Shown one piece after another: positions 1 to 8,470 of a DNA stretch of 64,000 nucleotides. The position numbers and the translations under genes were made by a program. The notes beneath the pieces are model-generated. The model searched no databases, had not been told where the DNA came from, and saw only the letters and a list, made by a program, of their open reading frames with translations. Source of the stretch: Vibrio anguillarum (GTDB taxonomy: Bacteria; Pseudomonadota; Gammaproteobacteria; Enterobacterales; Vibrionaceae); the NCBI RefSeq assembly GCF_001989995.2, contig NZ_JAHGUP010000051.1:1-64000 (forward strand), given 5' to 3'. Every line of letters begins with the position of its first letter. The first letter of the stretch is position 1.

Positions 1-889
1 GACTTGTGATCAAGAGACAGTCTAATTGCACCCCCAATGATGCCGATAAGGTTTGGTGCTGTTCCTGTTCAAAAAATTCTTTGCTTTCCCATTTGTCATC
101 GCGCTGAATGGAAGCAATCCCTTCTTTGCGGATGTTTTCATCTTTATAGGCGTTAAATTTTACACTGAGTAACAGCGAATCATTGACCATGTGATCGTGG
201 GCTAACGATGCACTGAATCCTTCAATATCTCGGTTATAGAGATCTTGGTTAAAGTTGCGAGCCTCTTCGCCTTGCCAATATGAAATGGTCACCAAGCTTT
301 CACCATTTCCATTGCGCACCGCTAGCGTGCTACTGCTCTTATATTGATTGCTGATCCCTGTGTAGGAGCCAGAGGCATCAATATAGAAATCACGTCCTTG
401 CAAATAATCCGCCGGCGATTTTGTGGTGACAACCACAACGCCGCCGATCGCGCCCGAACCATGGATGGTAGACCCTGCCCCTTTCACAACCTCAATGCTT
501 TTTATGTTGTCTAAGGCGAAAGTATTGCGGCCTACTTTGTCGTTAATGTCATTGGCACCATAGCCGTCCGATGCGGCGACGCCATCTTGAATGATCGCAA
601 TTCGGTTGCCCGTCATCCCTCGAATCGTGATATTTTGTGGCCGACCAGCACCACCTGTAACACTGATTCCGGGTTCATGACTCAATACATCATACAGTTC
701 TGTCGCGCCTTGTTTTTCAATGCTTTCACCGTCAATCGCTGATATTGAGCCAGCGACTTTTGACAACGGCTGCTCTACTTTATTGGCACTCACCACCACT
801 TCTTCAAGCTTGGTTAGGCTGAATTCGGCATGCACTGACCCTACCGCAAGCACGCTAAGCACCGCTGCGGTGATTGGAGAAAGCTTCAT
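1..889 (-). CDS. hutR: TonB-dependent heme/hemoglobin-type receptor, 3' end outside window
   Basis: Outer-membrane receptor that would import heme or a related iron source using TonB energy. About 296 N-terminal residues are visible. They show a signal peptide (MKLSPITAAVLSVLAVGSVHA), a TonB box near residue 30 (EEVVVSA), and a plug domain with the segments GMTGNRIAIIQDG and VVKGAGSTIHGSGAIGG. The start of the beta-barrel follows and runs off the left edge of the window. Its ATG abuts the TAA of the upstream peptidase gene with no gap, so both must share a transcript. V. cholerae hutR is known to sit behind ptrB in an iron-repressed operon, and this arrangement plus the Fur box upstream gives the name. 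The ligand itself is inferred. Confidence 0.8.
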   Translation of the reverse strand, partial: MKLSPITAAVLSVLAVGSVHAEFSLTKLEEVVVSANKVEQPLSKVAGSISAIDGESIEKQGATELYDVLSHEPGISVTGGAGRPQNITIRGMTGNRIAIIQDGVAASDGYGANDINDKVGRNTFALDNIKSIEVVKGAGSTIHGSGAIGGVVVVTTKSPADYLQGRDFYIDASGSYTGISNQYKSSSTLAVRNGNGESLVTISYWQGEEARNFNQDLYNRDIEGFSASLAHDHMVNDSLLLSVKFNAYKDENIRKEGIASIQRDDKWESKEFFEQEQHQTLSASLGVQLDCLLITS

Positions 890-2926
890 TTACTGCTCCG
901 CTTTTTTGTTTTTATCTATGGTAAGAAGAAAGGCGTATTCCACGGCCTGTTGCTGTAGTGCCTTACGTGAATCGCTACTGTGCCCGCTATTGAAGTCCGT
1001 CCATAACAAGTAAGGCCCGCTACCCGTACTCATCATCGACATTTTTTCTATGTATTTCGCGCCTTCCCAATAAGGGACACGGTTATCAAACCACCCGACA
1101 CGGACGAAGGTTGGCGGATAAGGTTTGGCTTGAATATTGAGTAGTGGGTCATAAGCTTCAATTGCTGAGCGTTGCAATGGCTGGCTAGGATCTCCCCACT
1201 CTCCTCGCTGCTGCACCGAGAGTGAAGAGGAGTCTTCTGTGGACATGCTTCTAAGCACATCCACAAAAGGCACTTGCAGCACCACTCCAGCAAAAAGTGC
1301 TGGGTTTTGATTAACCGCGGCCGCAACTAAGGTTCCACCAGCGCTGCCGCCAATCGCATAAATAGCGCGTTGGCCGTTATTAAAATGCTGCAATGAAGAG
1401 GCGACGTTCAGGAAATCTGAGATGCCTATTTTTTTCAGAATGCCAGACCCAGCGCGGTGCCATGATTCACCGTGATAACCACCACCGCGCACATGAGCAA
1501 TCGCATAAATTACGCCTTGATCCAATAAACTGATCACTTGTGGCATAAAGTACGGACGCATAGTGACGCCATACGCGCCGTAGCCATAAAGAAAGACGCT
1601 GGACTGTGCGCTCAAGGTGTCTTTTCGGTACGCCAAAGTGACAGGAATAGCCACGCCATCAACATCCACCACAATATGTTGTGACTCATACTGTTCCGGT
1701 AAATAAGCAGGATAGTTGTCTTGACCCAGTCGCTTCCATTGTAAGCTTGCCACATCAAACTCACGCCAAACTCCTGCAGAAACCATCGACATTGAACGCA
1801 CGCGCAGTTTATTGCTTTGCCAATCACCGTTACGAGAGACCCAAGCGACTTCACTTTCTGTTGCCAAAGGCTGTGATGCTCTCAACTTTCCATGCTGATC
1901 CATAATGGCTAGTTGAGAATGCTGTGCTTGGTTGGTTTTAACCACAACGCCAGCTTGATATAAATAAAAATTATCCAGCGTGGAATGATCATCTGGCGCA
2001 TAAAAAAGCTGCCAAGGGTTTTCATTCATGCTCAGTAATCGACGGTAGAGTGCAAACTTGCCGTTGAGGTTACTATTGATGTAGAGCCAGCCATTAGCAA
2101 CGTCTGCGTAGTATTCAATACCCGGCTGTGCGGCACGAAGCGGAAGGCTTAAGTGAGAGCTGTTGGTCTCTAAAATACGTTGTTCACTGCTGTTTTCGTT
2201 GTTGACTTGCACGAGGGCAAAATGCGGATCCGCCGCCAAATAGAGAGACACGATCCACTGCGGATCAGCCCACTCCCATAGGGTTTTTGTCTGCTTGCTC
2301 AGCACATCATAGCGCTGCAATAAGCTAGAAGAACGGCTTTCTTCTGCCGCCAAAAAATAGAGATATTGGCCATTTTCAGACCAAATCGCTTGAGTCGTTG
2401 CAGATTGGCTAAGCACGATTTCCTGCTTCGATACACGATCCACCAGCGTCAGCGTGTAGTGCTCTTCGCCAGTAAAATCTTCGCTTAATGCAATAAAGCG
2501 GTCCCCTTTTGCCACCGCCCAATTGGCTAACTGGTAATAATCTGATTGCTGCTGTCTTACACTGATATTGACCAAGCGCTCAATTGGGCTGTCTTCTGCG
2601 GTCTTTTTAACAACAAAACGTTCACCCTTAATTACTTGATCATGATAGTAATTTTGGTACTGGATGAGCCAAGGTGTCGGTGCTTTTACGCTCTGACTCT
2701 CTGACCATGTTTTAACTAGTGCATTAGAAAGTGGTGCGGCTTGATTGAGCCACTGTTGTGTTTTTTTATTGTGGTCTTCAAGGTGTGCTCGAACCTTAGG
2801 CTGGCTACGCGAGCCATCTTCCAGCCACTGTAGTGACTCACCATAAGATGAATGAAAACAAGACAAACCAACAACAAAAGCAATGATATTGAGTAATTTC
2901 ATTATGATCAGTGAAAACATAGCCAA
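890..2926 (-). CDS. ptrB: Oligopeptidase B-like S9 serine peptidase
   Basis: Prolyl-oligopeptidase family (S9A) peptidase of 678 residues, the usual length for oligopeptidase B, which cleaves short peptides after basic residues. It has an N-terminal beta-propeller region (about 60-420) and a C-terminal alpha/beta hydrolase. The catalytic triad is readable as Ser528 in GGSAGG, Asp614 in GWFDNR and His649 in NSGHSS. A hydrophobic segment at residues 9-29 looks like a signal peptide, so the enzyme is probably exported, unlike E. coli PtrB. The start could equally be the second in-frame ATG before KLLNIIAF; neither has a strong ribosome-binding site. It is first in an operon with the heme receptor and lies behind a Fur box, so iron repression is expected. 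Confidence 0.9.
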   Translation of the reverse strand: MAMFSLIIMKLLNIIAFVVGLSCFHSSYGESLQWLEDGSRSQPKVRAHLEDHNKKTQQWLNQAAPLSNALVKTWSESQSVKAPTPWLIQYQNYYHDQVIKGERFVVKKTAEDSPIERLVNISVRQQQSDYYQLANWAVAKGDRFIALSEDFTGEEHYTLTLVDRVSKQEIVLSQSATTQAIWSENGQYLYFLAAEESRSSSLLQRYDVLSKQTKTLWEWADPQWIVSLYLAADPHFALVQVNNENSSEQRILETNSSHLSLPLRAAQPGIEYYADVANGWLYINSNLNGKFALYRRLLSMNENPWQLFYAPDDHSTLDNFYLYQAGVVVKTNQAQHSQLAIMDQHGKLRASQPLATESEVAWVSRNGDWQSNKLRVRSMSMVSAGVWREFDVASLQWKRLGQDNYPAYLPEQYESQHIVVDVDGVAIPVTLAYRKDTLSAQSSVFLYGYGAYGVTMRPYFMPQVISLLDQGVIYAIAHVRGGGYHGESWHRAGSGILKKIGISDFLNVASSLQHFNNGQRAIYAIGGSAGGTLVAAAVNQNPALFAGVVLQVPFVDVLRSMSTEDSSSLSVQQRGEWGDPSQPLQRSAIEAYDPLLNIQAKPYPPTFVRVGWFDNRVPYWEGAKYIEKMSMMSTGSGPYLLWTDFNSGHSSDSRKALQQQAVEYAFLLTIDKNKKAEQ

Positions 2927-2958
2927 TTATTATAATGAGGCGCAGCTTGCCACTAAAC

Positions 2959-2977
2959 GATAATGAGATCAATTATC
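2959..2977 (-). promoter_or_regulatory. Fur box upstream of ptrB-hutR
   Basis: The 19-bp sequence gataatgagatcaattatc matches the classical Fur box (GATAATGATAATCATTATC) at 15 of 19 positions. It lies about 35 bp upstream of the ptrB start, in the right place to block the promoter when iron is plentiful. Confidence 0.75.
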
Positions 2978-3036
2978 ATTTTTATATAAAATAGAGAAAT
3001 TATGAAATTTATAAGGGTGAACGTTTGCGTGTATAT

Positions 3037-3065
3037 AAAAACACCGCCAATTTGGCGGTGTTTTT
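3037..3065. terminator. Bidirectional intrinsic terminator
   Basis: A perfect stem (acaccgccaa / ttggcggtgt) is flanked by A-tract and T-tract, so it works in both directions. It ends the helicase transcript before the ptrB promoter. Confidence 0.85.
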
Positions 3066-3158
3066 ATAATTAGGGTGAGGTTGTCTCAGCAAATACTGGC
3101 ATTGAGTCCGTCAGCAGATTCGATTGACCGAAAGGTCACGCTGACAAGACGCTCGCGG

Positions 3159-4493
3159 CTACTCATCGTCAACTTTAGGTGCAACTCTCTTTTTCGGCAC
3201 AAATACCGCATCACCCACTGCCACATTCTGATAAAAGGTTTTATCGCGTTTAACGGGCTTCTTATTGGCGGTGTGCGCCTTGGGCTTAGTACTTTTAGTC
3301 TTAGCGGCTGCGTTTTTCTTAAAGGCCGGAACGCGTGGTTTTAGTCCGGTAAATTTACCTTTCAGATCATCAAATTGAGAGAACTCGATATCTTGCTGCA
3401 AAAAGGCTTCCACGCGCTTGAAGCTGTCCCAATCTTTTGGGCCAACCAGCGAGATTGCATCACCTTTATTACCCGCACGGCCTGTACGACCAACACGGTG
3501 CACATACTCTTCCGTATGTTTGGGCATATCAAAGTTAATCACGTGCGTCACGTTCGCGATATCAAGGCCACGTGAAGCCACATCCGTCGTGACCAAAATT
3601 TTAAAGACGGCGCGCTCAAACTGGCTCATGATGGTGTTGCGCTGGTTTTGATTTAAGTTACCACTCAACGCAACAGCTTTCAGTTTCTGCTCGTTGAGTT
3701 TAAGCGTTAAACGCTCAGTATCAGAACGAGTTGCGGTAAAAATGATCACTTGTCGATATTCGGCTTCTTGCAGCACGCGTTCGAGTAAGGCTTCTTTGTG
3801 ATCGAGATGATCACAGAGGTAGAATTTTTGGGTGATGTCTTTATGCTCTTCGTTGGCAACACCAATCGAAATGCGTTTTGGATCTTTAAGCAACTCGGTA
3901 CCAAAGTCATTCACTTGGCCGTGATCAAGCGTTGCGGAAAACATCAGTGTTTGGCGACGACGGTGGTTCGCTGCATGATGAATACGGCGTAGTTCCGGAG
4001 CAAAACCTAGGTCCAGCATGCGGTCAGCTTCATCAAGGATCAGCGTATCTAAACCATCAAGACGCAACGAGCGGTGCTCTAAGTGATCCGCTAAACGACC
4101 AGGAGTCGCCACAATAAAACGGGGGAAACGGCGCAGTGCTTTTACTTGGTCGTTAAAGTTTTCACCGCCCACAATCAGCGTTGCTTCGTAGCTCAACCCA
4201 CTGAGCATAGTACGTAGCTCACCGTACACTTGTTTGGCCAACTCACGTGTCGGAGCGAGAATCAGAGCTCTAGGGTCTTTTGCTGATAACGCTTTAGTTT
4301 TGAGAGACTTATGCAGCATTGGCAAAACAAACGCTAATGTTTTACCCGAACCAGTCTTAGAGGATGCCAACAAATCTTTACCTGCAATCGCCACGGGAAC
4401 CGCTTGTTGTTGGATCTCTGTCGCTTGTTTGAAGTCATAGTGTTTGAGGGTCTTCAATAAGCGATTGTCTAAGCCTAAATCTTTAAACTGCAA
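3159..4493 (-). CDS. DEAD-box ATP-dependent RNA helicase
   Basis: RNA helicase of 444 residues that unwinds RNA duplexes using ATP, probably in ribosome assembly or cold adaptation. Visible motifs in order are Q motif/ATEIQQQAVP (about 27), Walker A ASSKTGSGKT (43-52), PTRELA, TPGR, DEAD (154-157), SAT (186-188) and HRVGRTGRAG (332-341). A basic, Lys/Ala-rich tail follows. The chosen start is a TTG at 4493 preceded by TTGGAG six bases upstream. A longer open frame to 4619 exists, but its extra 42 residues are hydrophobic, unlike the family, and lack a ribosome-binding site. The protein belongs to the RhlE/SrmB-like group; the exact subfamily is not certain. Confidence 0.9.
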   Translation of the reverse strand: MQFKDLGLDNRLLKTLKHYDFKQATEIQQQAVPVAIAGKDLLASSKTGSGKTLAFVLPMLHKSLKTKALSAKDPRALILAPTRELAKQVYGELRTMLSGLSYEATLIVGGENFNDQVKALRRFPRFIVATPGRLADHLEHRSLRLDGLDTLILDEADRMLDLGFAPELRRIHHAANHRRRQTLMFSATLDHGQVNDFGTELLKDPKRISIGVANEEHKDITQKFYLCDHLDHKEALLERVLQEAEYRQVIIFTATRSDTERLTLKLNEQKLKAVALSGNLNQNQRNTIMSQFERAVFKILVTTDVASRGLDIANVTHVINFDMPKHTEEYVHRVGRTGRAGNKGDAISLVGPKDWDSFKRVEAFLQQDIEFSQFDDLKGKFTGLKPRVPAFKKNAAAKTKSTKPKAHTANKKPVKRDKTFYQNVAVGDAVFVPKKRVAPKVDDE

Positions 4494-4790
4494 AGGATTC
4501 TCCAAAAATTTGTAAAGTTGCCACAATAAATAGGGCAAGAGGTCAAAATGAAAACGCAATATGATAGCCCGAAAGGCGCTTAGATAGATAGAGATCACAT
4601 AAAAATAATCAGCACGCACACTTTTTCAAGGCATAAGAAGATAGAAAATACGTCTCTTAACGATGAGACATAGCGGAGTAAATGGGCATAAATTGAAATT
4701 CTTGGATTATTTTGACGTTCGGCTACTGGGTGAACGCTAGAATAGTGTCTACAATTGAGTTCGTCACTATATGATGATTTCCAAAAAAGC

Positions 4791-4860
4791 GTATACCCAA
4801 ACGACTTGACGTTGCAGGTAAACAGCACCGCTGTAGCTTCAAGTAGGAAAAGTATAATAG
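4791..4860. repeat. Possible Vibrio intergenic palindromic repeat (ERIC-like fragment)
   Basis: The stretch starts gtatacccaaacgacttga and ends near gcttcaagtag, giving an imperfect inverted repeat (acttgacg / gcttcaagt) around a GC-richer middle. It resembles, from memory, the dispersed intergenic repeats of vibrios that carry 'cccaaac.acttga' ends. It sits in the 400-bp gap between the divergent helicase and lpp genes; the rest of that gap holds only the expected promoters. No second copy was seen in this window, so the call is weak. Confidence 0.35.
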
Positions 4861-4900
4861 GGCATCATTGATAATAATCTTACAAACAAGGAGTTCAATA

Positions 4901-5170
4901 ATGAATAAGATGTTAATTGCAGCTGCAGCCTCTTCTGTACTTCTACTTGCTGGTTGTGCATCAGGCCCTGATGACGCAGCAATGACGAAAATGGATCAGC
5001 TAAGCAACCAAGTTAGCCAACTCAGTGATCAAATTTCTGCACTTAAGAGCGAGCAATCGACACTTTCGTCTAAAGTAAGCCAAGCGGCTGATGCCGCTGC
5101 CGCTGCGCAAGAAGAAGCGGCTCGTGCAAACGAGCGTATCGATAATATTGCTCAGTCATACACGAAATAA
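4901..5170 (+). CDS. lpp: Major outer-membrane (Braun) lipoprotein
   Basis: Murein lipoprotein precursor of 89 residues that anchors the outer membrane to peptidoglycan. The N-terminus is a lipoprotein signal with lipobox LLAGC. The mature part is one long heptad-repeat helix (MDQLSNQVSQLSDQISAL) rich in Ala, Ser, Gln and Asp, and it ends in lysine (SYTK), the residue used for covalent attachment to peptidoglycan in E. coli Lpp. AAGGAG lies eight bases before the ATG at 4901; an upstream in-frame ATG at 4868 has no such signal. A strong terminator follows. The facing neighbour is an L,D-transpeptidase of the kind that performs this attachment. Confidence 0.93.
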   Translation: MNKMLIAAAASSVLLLAGCASGPDDAAMTKMDQLSNQVSQLSDQISALKSEQSTLSSKVSQAADAAAAAQEEAARANERIDNIAQSYTK

Positions 5171-5200
5171 TTTCGTTATATTCCATAGCTGAAATTCCTT

Positions 5201-5227
5201 AAAAGGCTTGTTAATTCAAGCCTTTTT
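5201..5227 (+). terminator. Intrinsic terminator after lpp
   Basis: The stem aaaaggcttg / caagcctttt is followed by a T-run, 30 bp beyond the lpp stop codon. Confidence 0.85.
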
Positions 5228-5278
5228 TATTGCTGCTATTACATGGTTCACCATTAATGAACTCATCAACTTCTTTAA

Positions 5279-6202
5279 TTACTCCAATGAGGTTGAAAAA
5301 TCTGCAGCCACAACTTCGACAGGCACACCATTTTGCGCCAAGATCACCGCTCTCGCTTTCGCATCTGATTTGTTAAATTCATCCAACCACCAGCGAAGTT
5401 CTTGCGGTACCTGCAACTCTTTTTTACTGCCGTTACTGCGCGTTAAAGGTTCATGAGCTTCAAGAAATACGCTTCGATCTGGCTCTAAGGCTAATTTTAT
5501 CGGCTCATCAATTACTTTCACTTTCTCGCCACGCTGAACCTGCTTAAACAGCCATTCAATATCCTTGGGATCCATACGAATACAACCTGAGCTGACTCTC
5601 ATACCAATACCAAAATCTTTGTTGGTACCGTGGATCAAATAATCACCCGCACCATAAGCGAGACGAAGCGCGTATTCGCCAAGCGGGTTATCTGGCCCAG
5701 CAGGCACCACCGCAGGCAGTTCAATACCTTTCGCTTTATATTCAGTGCGGATCGATTGAGGAGGTGTCCAAGTTGGGTTCGGCCGTTTTTGGCTGATAGT
5801 GGTTTCCATTTCGGGCGTGTCACGACCAATACGGCCAATACCGACGGGGAAAATATGCACTTTGCGTTTTTCAGGCTCAAAGTAATAGAGCCGCAGTTCC
5901 GCTAAGTTGATGACGATGCCTTCGTAAGCCACGTGCGGTAAAATAATTTGTGACGGAATGGTTAGCACAAACTCTTGCTGCGGCAAAAATGGGTCAATTC
6001 CTTTGTTAGCCGCCATCAAAGATAAAAACCCAACATCGTACTGTTTTGCAATTTGCGCTAAGGTTTCGCCCTGCTCAATCACGTGATATTGAGTTCGGCC
6101 AACCATGCTACTGCCTTCGGCAGGAAAATCATAAGTCGCGGCAAACGCGTTCACACTGAGCGCACCCCAGCAACAACACAAAGAGAGTAGCTTGCGTAGC
6201 AT
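5279..6202 (-). CDS. LysM-YkuD L,D-transpeptidase (ErfK/YbiS family)
   Basis: Periplasmic L,D-transpeptidase of 307 residues. In order it has a signal peptide (1-21, cleaved after NAFA), a LysM peptidoglycan-binding module (about 39-83, YHVIEQGETLAQIA) and a YkuD catalytic domain (about 93-232). The catalytic motif shows His191 (HGTN) and the nucleophile Cys207 in SSGCIRM. Members of this ErfK/YbiS/YcfS group in E. coli join the C-terminal lysine of Lpp to diaminopimelate, and others make 3-3 cross-links. The gene converges on lpp with only the terminator between them, which supports the Lpp-linking role, although the exact activity is inferred. Confidence 0.92.
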   Translation of the reverse strand: MLRKLLSLCCCWGALSVNAFAATYDFPAEGSSMVGRTQYHVIEQGETLAQIAKQYDVGFLSLMAANKGIDPFLPQQEFVLTIPSQIILPHVAYEGIVINLAELRLYYFEPEKRKVHIFPVGIGRIGRDTPEMETTISQKRPNPTWTPPQSIRTEYKAKGIELPAVVPAGPDNPLGEYALRLAYGAGDYLIHGTNKDFGIGMRVSSGCIRMDPKDIEWLFKQVQRGEKVKVIDEPIKLALEPDRSVFLEAHEPLTRSNGSKKELQVPQELRWWLDEFNKSDAKARAVILAQNGVPVEVVAADFSTSLE

Positions 6203-6207
6203 GGTGA

Positions 6208-7620
6208 TCAGGTATCCTTGGCGTCTTTATAGATCTGTAAGGTTATCTCTCTTTCTACTTTATGATCAACCATTGGCGCGGGATATGACAAGGAATTGAC
6301 GGCAGGGAATTTCCAAGGCGTGTGGATGTACTTATCTGGCAACGAAGCCAATTCAGGTACCCACTGACGAATAAAATCACCTTTCGGATCAAAACGTTCC
6401 CCTTGGCTGGTAGGGTTAAAAATTCGAAAATAAGGTTGCCCATCACACCCAGTTGAAGCGCACCACTGCCAACCGCCATTGTTGGATGCATAATCGCCAT
6501 CCACTAATGTTTGCATAAAATATTGTTCACCAAGTCGCCAATCGATATGCAGATCTTTGGTTAGAAAACTGGCCACCACCATCCTTAATCGGTTATGCAT
6601 CCACCCCGTTTTATTGAGTTGGCGCATCGCCGCATCGACAATAGGGAACCCGGTTTGCCCCTGCTGCCAACGTTCAAAGGCCGTTGAGTTCTCCCACCAA
6701 GATACATGTTTCCCCCAAGGTGCAAAATCTTTTCCTTTGCAGAGATCAGGACGAAACCCGATCAGATGCTGATAGAATTCACGCCAAATGATTTCGCTCA
6801 ACCAAGTTTGCGCCCCTTCAGACAACCCAATATGTTGCGATTCAGCGTATAGACGCGCCATACATTGACGCGCAGAAAGCGCCCCTATTGCGAGATAATG
6901 TGACAGTGCGCTGGTCGAATCCAACGCGGGAAAATCACGCTGCTGGTGGTAATTCTGTACCTTATCACGGCAAAACTGGCGTAATTTAGCGCGAATTGCA
7001 TCGAACTCGACCACCCAATGATCACTGCTGATGCGTGGATAGCTGAACGAGCGGTGTTCGCTCCACAGCAACGGCTCAAGATCCTTTATGCGTTTATAAT
7101 GTGCAGAAATAGGCGTTGGTAAAATTTGAGGAAGAGCCGCTTGTGATAACCACGCTCGTTTAAAAGGCGTAAAGACTTTGAAATAATCACCTTGCTTGTT
7201 TTTGACCGAACCGGGGGTAATAATGCACTTATCGTCGTATGCTCGCCACTCGATCTGGCGCTCTAGGCAAAACTGGCTCGCCATCTCATCACGCTGCAAC
7301 TCATTGATTTCATAGTCGCGATTAACCAACACTGCGCTGGCATTAAGCTGCTTAGCCATAGCGGCAATCTGCTGCGCAGCATCAGCGTAATCATCGACTT
7401 CCTCATACAATAGAGCAATATTGAGTGCTTGCAGTTCACGTTGCAGCTCAAATAAACGCCGATAAATAAGATCCGCCTGCATCGGAGCAAGATGGTGTTT
7501 TTGCCACTGTGCTGGCGTTGCAATGAATACGGCAACAACAGGTTCTTCACCATCAATGGCGGCATGTAATGCCGTATTATCAACGGATCGTAAATCTCGG
7601 CGCAGCCAGAGTAATTTCAC
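6208..7620 (-). CDS. phrB: Deoxyribodipyrimidine photolyase (class I CPD)
   Basis: Light-driven enzyme that splits cyclobutane pyrimidine dimers. The 470 residues match the E. coli PhrB length. The N-terminal antenna-binding domain (1-about 130) begins LLWLRRDLRSVDNTAL. The FAD-binding helical domain (about 200-460) contains WLSEIIWREFYQHL, AMRQLNKTGWMHNRLRM and GGWQWCASTGCD, including the tryptophans of the electron-transfer chain. It is the last gene of a ybgA-merR-phr operon with a 16-bp gap from merR. In E. coli, ybgA also precedes phr. Light- or damage-linked control by the MerR neighbour is inferred. Confidence 0.95.
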   Translation of the reverse strand: MKLLWLRRDLRSVDNTALHAAIDGEEPVVAVFIATPAQWQKHHLAPMQADLIYRRLFELQRELQALNIALLYEEVDDYADAAQQIAAMAKQLNASAVLVNRDYEINELQRDEMASQFCLERQIEWRAYDDKCIITPGSVKNKQGDYFKVFTPFKRAWLSQAALPQILPTPISAHYKRIKDLEPLLWSEHRSFSYPRISSDHWVVEFDAIRAKLRQFCRDKVQNYHQQRDFPALDSTSALSHYLAIGALSARQCMARLYAESQHIGLSEGAQTWLSEIIWREFYQHLIGFRPDLCKGKDFAPWGKHVSWWENSTAFERWQQGQTGFPIVDAAMRQLNKTGWMHNRLRMVVASFLTKDLHIDWRLGEQYFMQTLVDGDYASNNGGWQWCASTGCDGQPYFRIFNPTSQGERFDPKGDFIRQWVPELASLPDKYIHTPWKFPAVNSLSYPAPMVDHKVEREITLQIYKDAKDT

Positions 7621-7636
7621 TGTGCATCCTTACTGA

Positions 7637-8470
7637 TTAATCTAACGAATGGTGCAGACGAGCAACCACATCTGACAACGAAAGCTTATCTCCCAGTGAG
7701 ATCCGCAATTTCCGTAACGCTTGAACTTGCTGCTCGGTTAGTGCTCGGTTGGCAAACAGCGCAACCTGTTGGTAGTTTGCTAAAGCATCATGATCAACAA
7801 GAGCGGTAAGATCTTCGACACCATCTAAGATAGTGAGGTTATACCCAGCTTCCACCTTTCCCACGAACCATAACCAAGCCAGTATGCTCGATGTTGGATC
7901 AAGATTAACGCAAAGACATTTTCCTTTAGTTGCCGCTTTGTTTTCCGCTTCAATGATCGAGCTCAACTTGCTTATCATCAGTGCCTGAAAAAGCCCTTTT
8001 TGCAAACTGCGCAACGGTCCTTTAACCCGCTCTAACGTGTCGATGACAGGAAAGACAAACTGCTGCTCAACAATCTCTAACGGATACTCTTTCAATACTG
8101 TAGCAATGGTTGATTCCGCTTTGCCTTTATTGAGATCCACTAAAGCTTGCAGCAATTGTTCTTGCTCTAAAAGCTCTGAACCATGATTTGCCAAAGTATC
8201 GATGATGCTTTCACTGCCACTGAGCAATGCACTCACTTTGCCAATCGAAACCCCTTTCGCCAGCCAACCTTGAATTATGCGAATCGTCGCAATATCCTCT
8301 TGTGAATAAAGGCGATGCCCTTTTTCCGTGCGCTGTGGCTGAACGAGGTGATAGCGGCGCTGCCATGCACGCAAGGTAACGGGCTTTACTCCAGTCATCT
8401 CGGCAACGTCTCGAATAGCGTATAATTTTTCAGTCATCATGTTTTCAGTCAGTGGGTTCTCATAGTCCAT
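7637..8470 (-). CDS. MerR-family regulator with C-terminal sensor domain
   Basis: Transcription factor of 277 residues. The N-terminal MerR winged helix (about 14-82, YAIRDVAEMTGVKPVTLRAW) is followed by a domain of the size and layout of the cobalamin-binding half of CarH/LitR light sensors. The DxHxxG cobalamin-ligand motif of that family is not visible, so vitamin B12 binding is doubtful. The start at 8470 lies within the end of ybgA and is preceded by AAGG, suggesting translational coupling; alternative ATGs lie at 8440 and 8437. Position between ybgA and phr suggests it controls the photolyase operon, probably through the dyads upstream of ybgA. Confidence 0.85.
   Translation of the reverse strand: MDYENPLTENMMTEKLYAIRDVAEMTGVKPVTLRAWQRRYHLVQPQRTEKGHRLYSQEDIATIRIIQGWLAKGVSIGKVSALLSGSESIIDTLANHGSELLEQEQLLQALVDLNKGKAESTIATVLKEYPLEIVEQQFVFPVIDTLERVKGPLRSLQKGLFQALMISKLSSIIEAENKAATKGKCLCVNLDPTSSILAWLWFVGKVEAGYNLTILDGVEDLTALVDHDALANYQQVALFANRALTEQQVQALRKLRISLGDKLSLSDVVARLHHSLD

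Noticed and set aside
720-1013. 97-residue open frame on the plus strand
   Set aside because: It is antisense to the TonB receptor start and ptrB end, which have clear family motifs.
4494-4619. N-terminal extension of the DEAD-box helicase
   Set aside because: No ribosome-binding site, composition unlike the family, and a better TTG start lies downstream.
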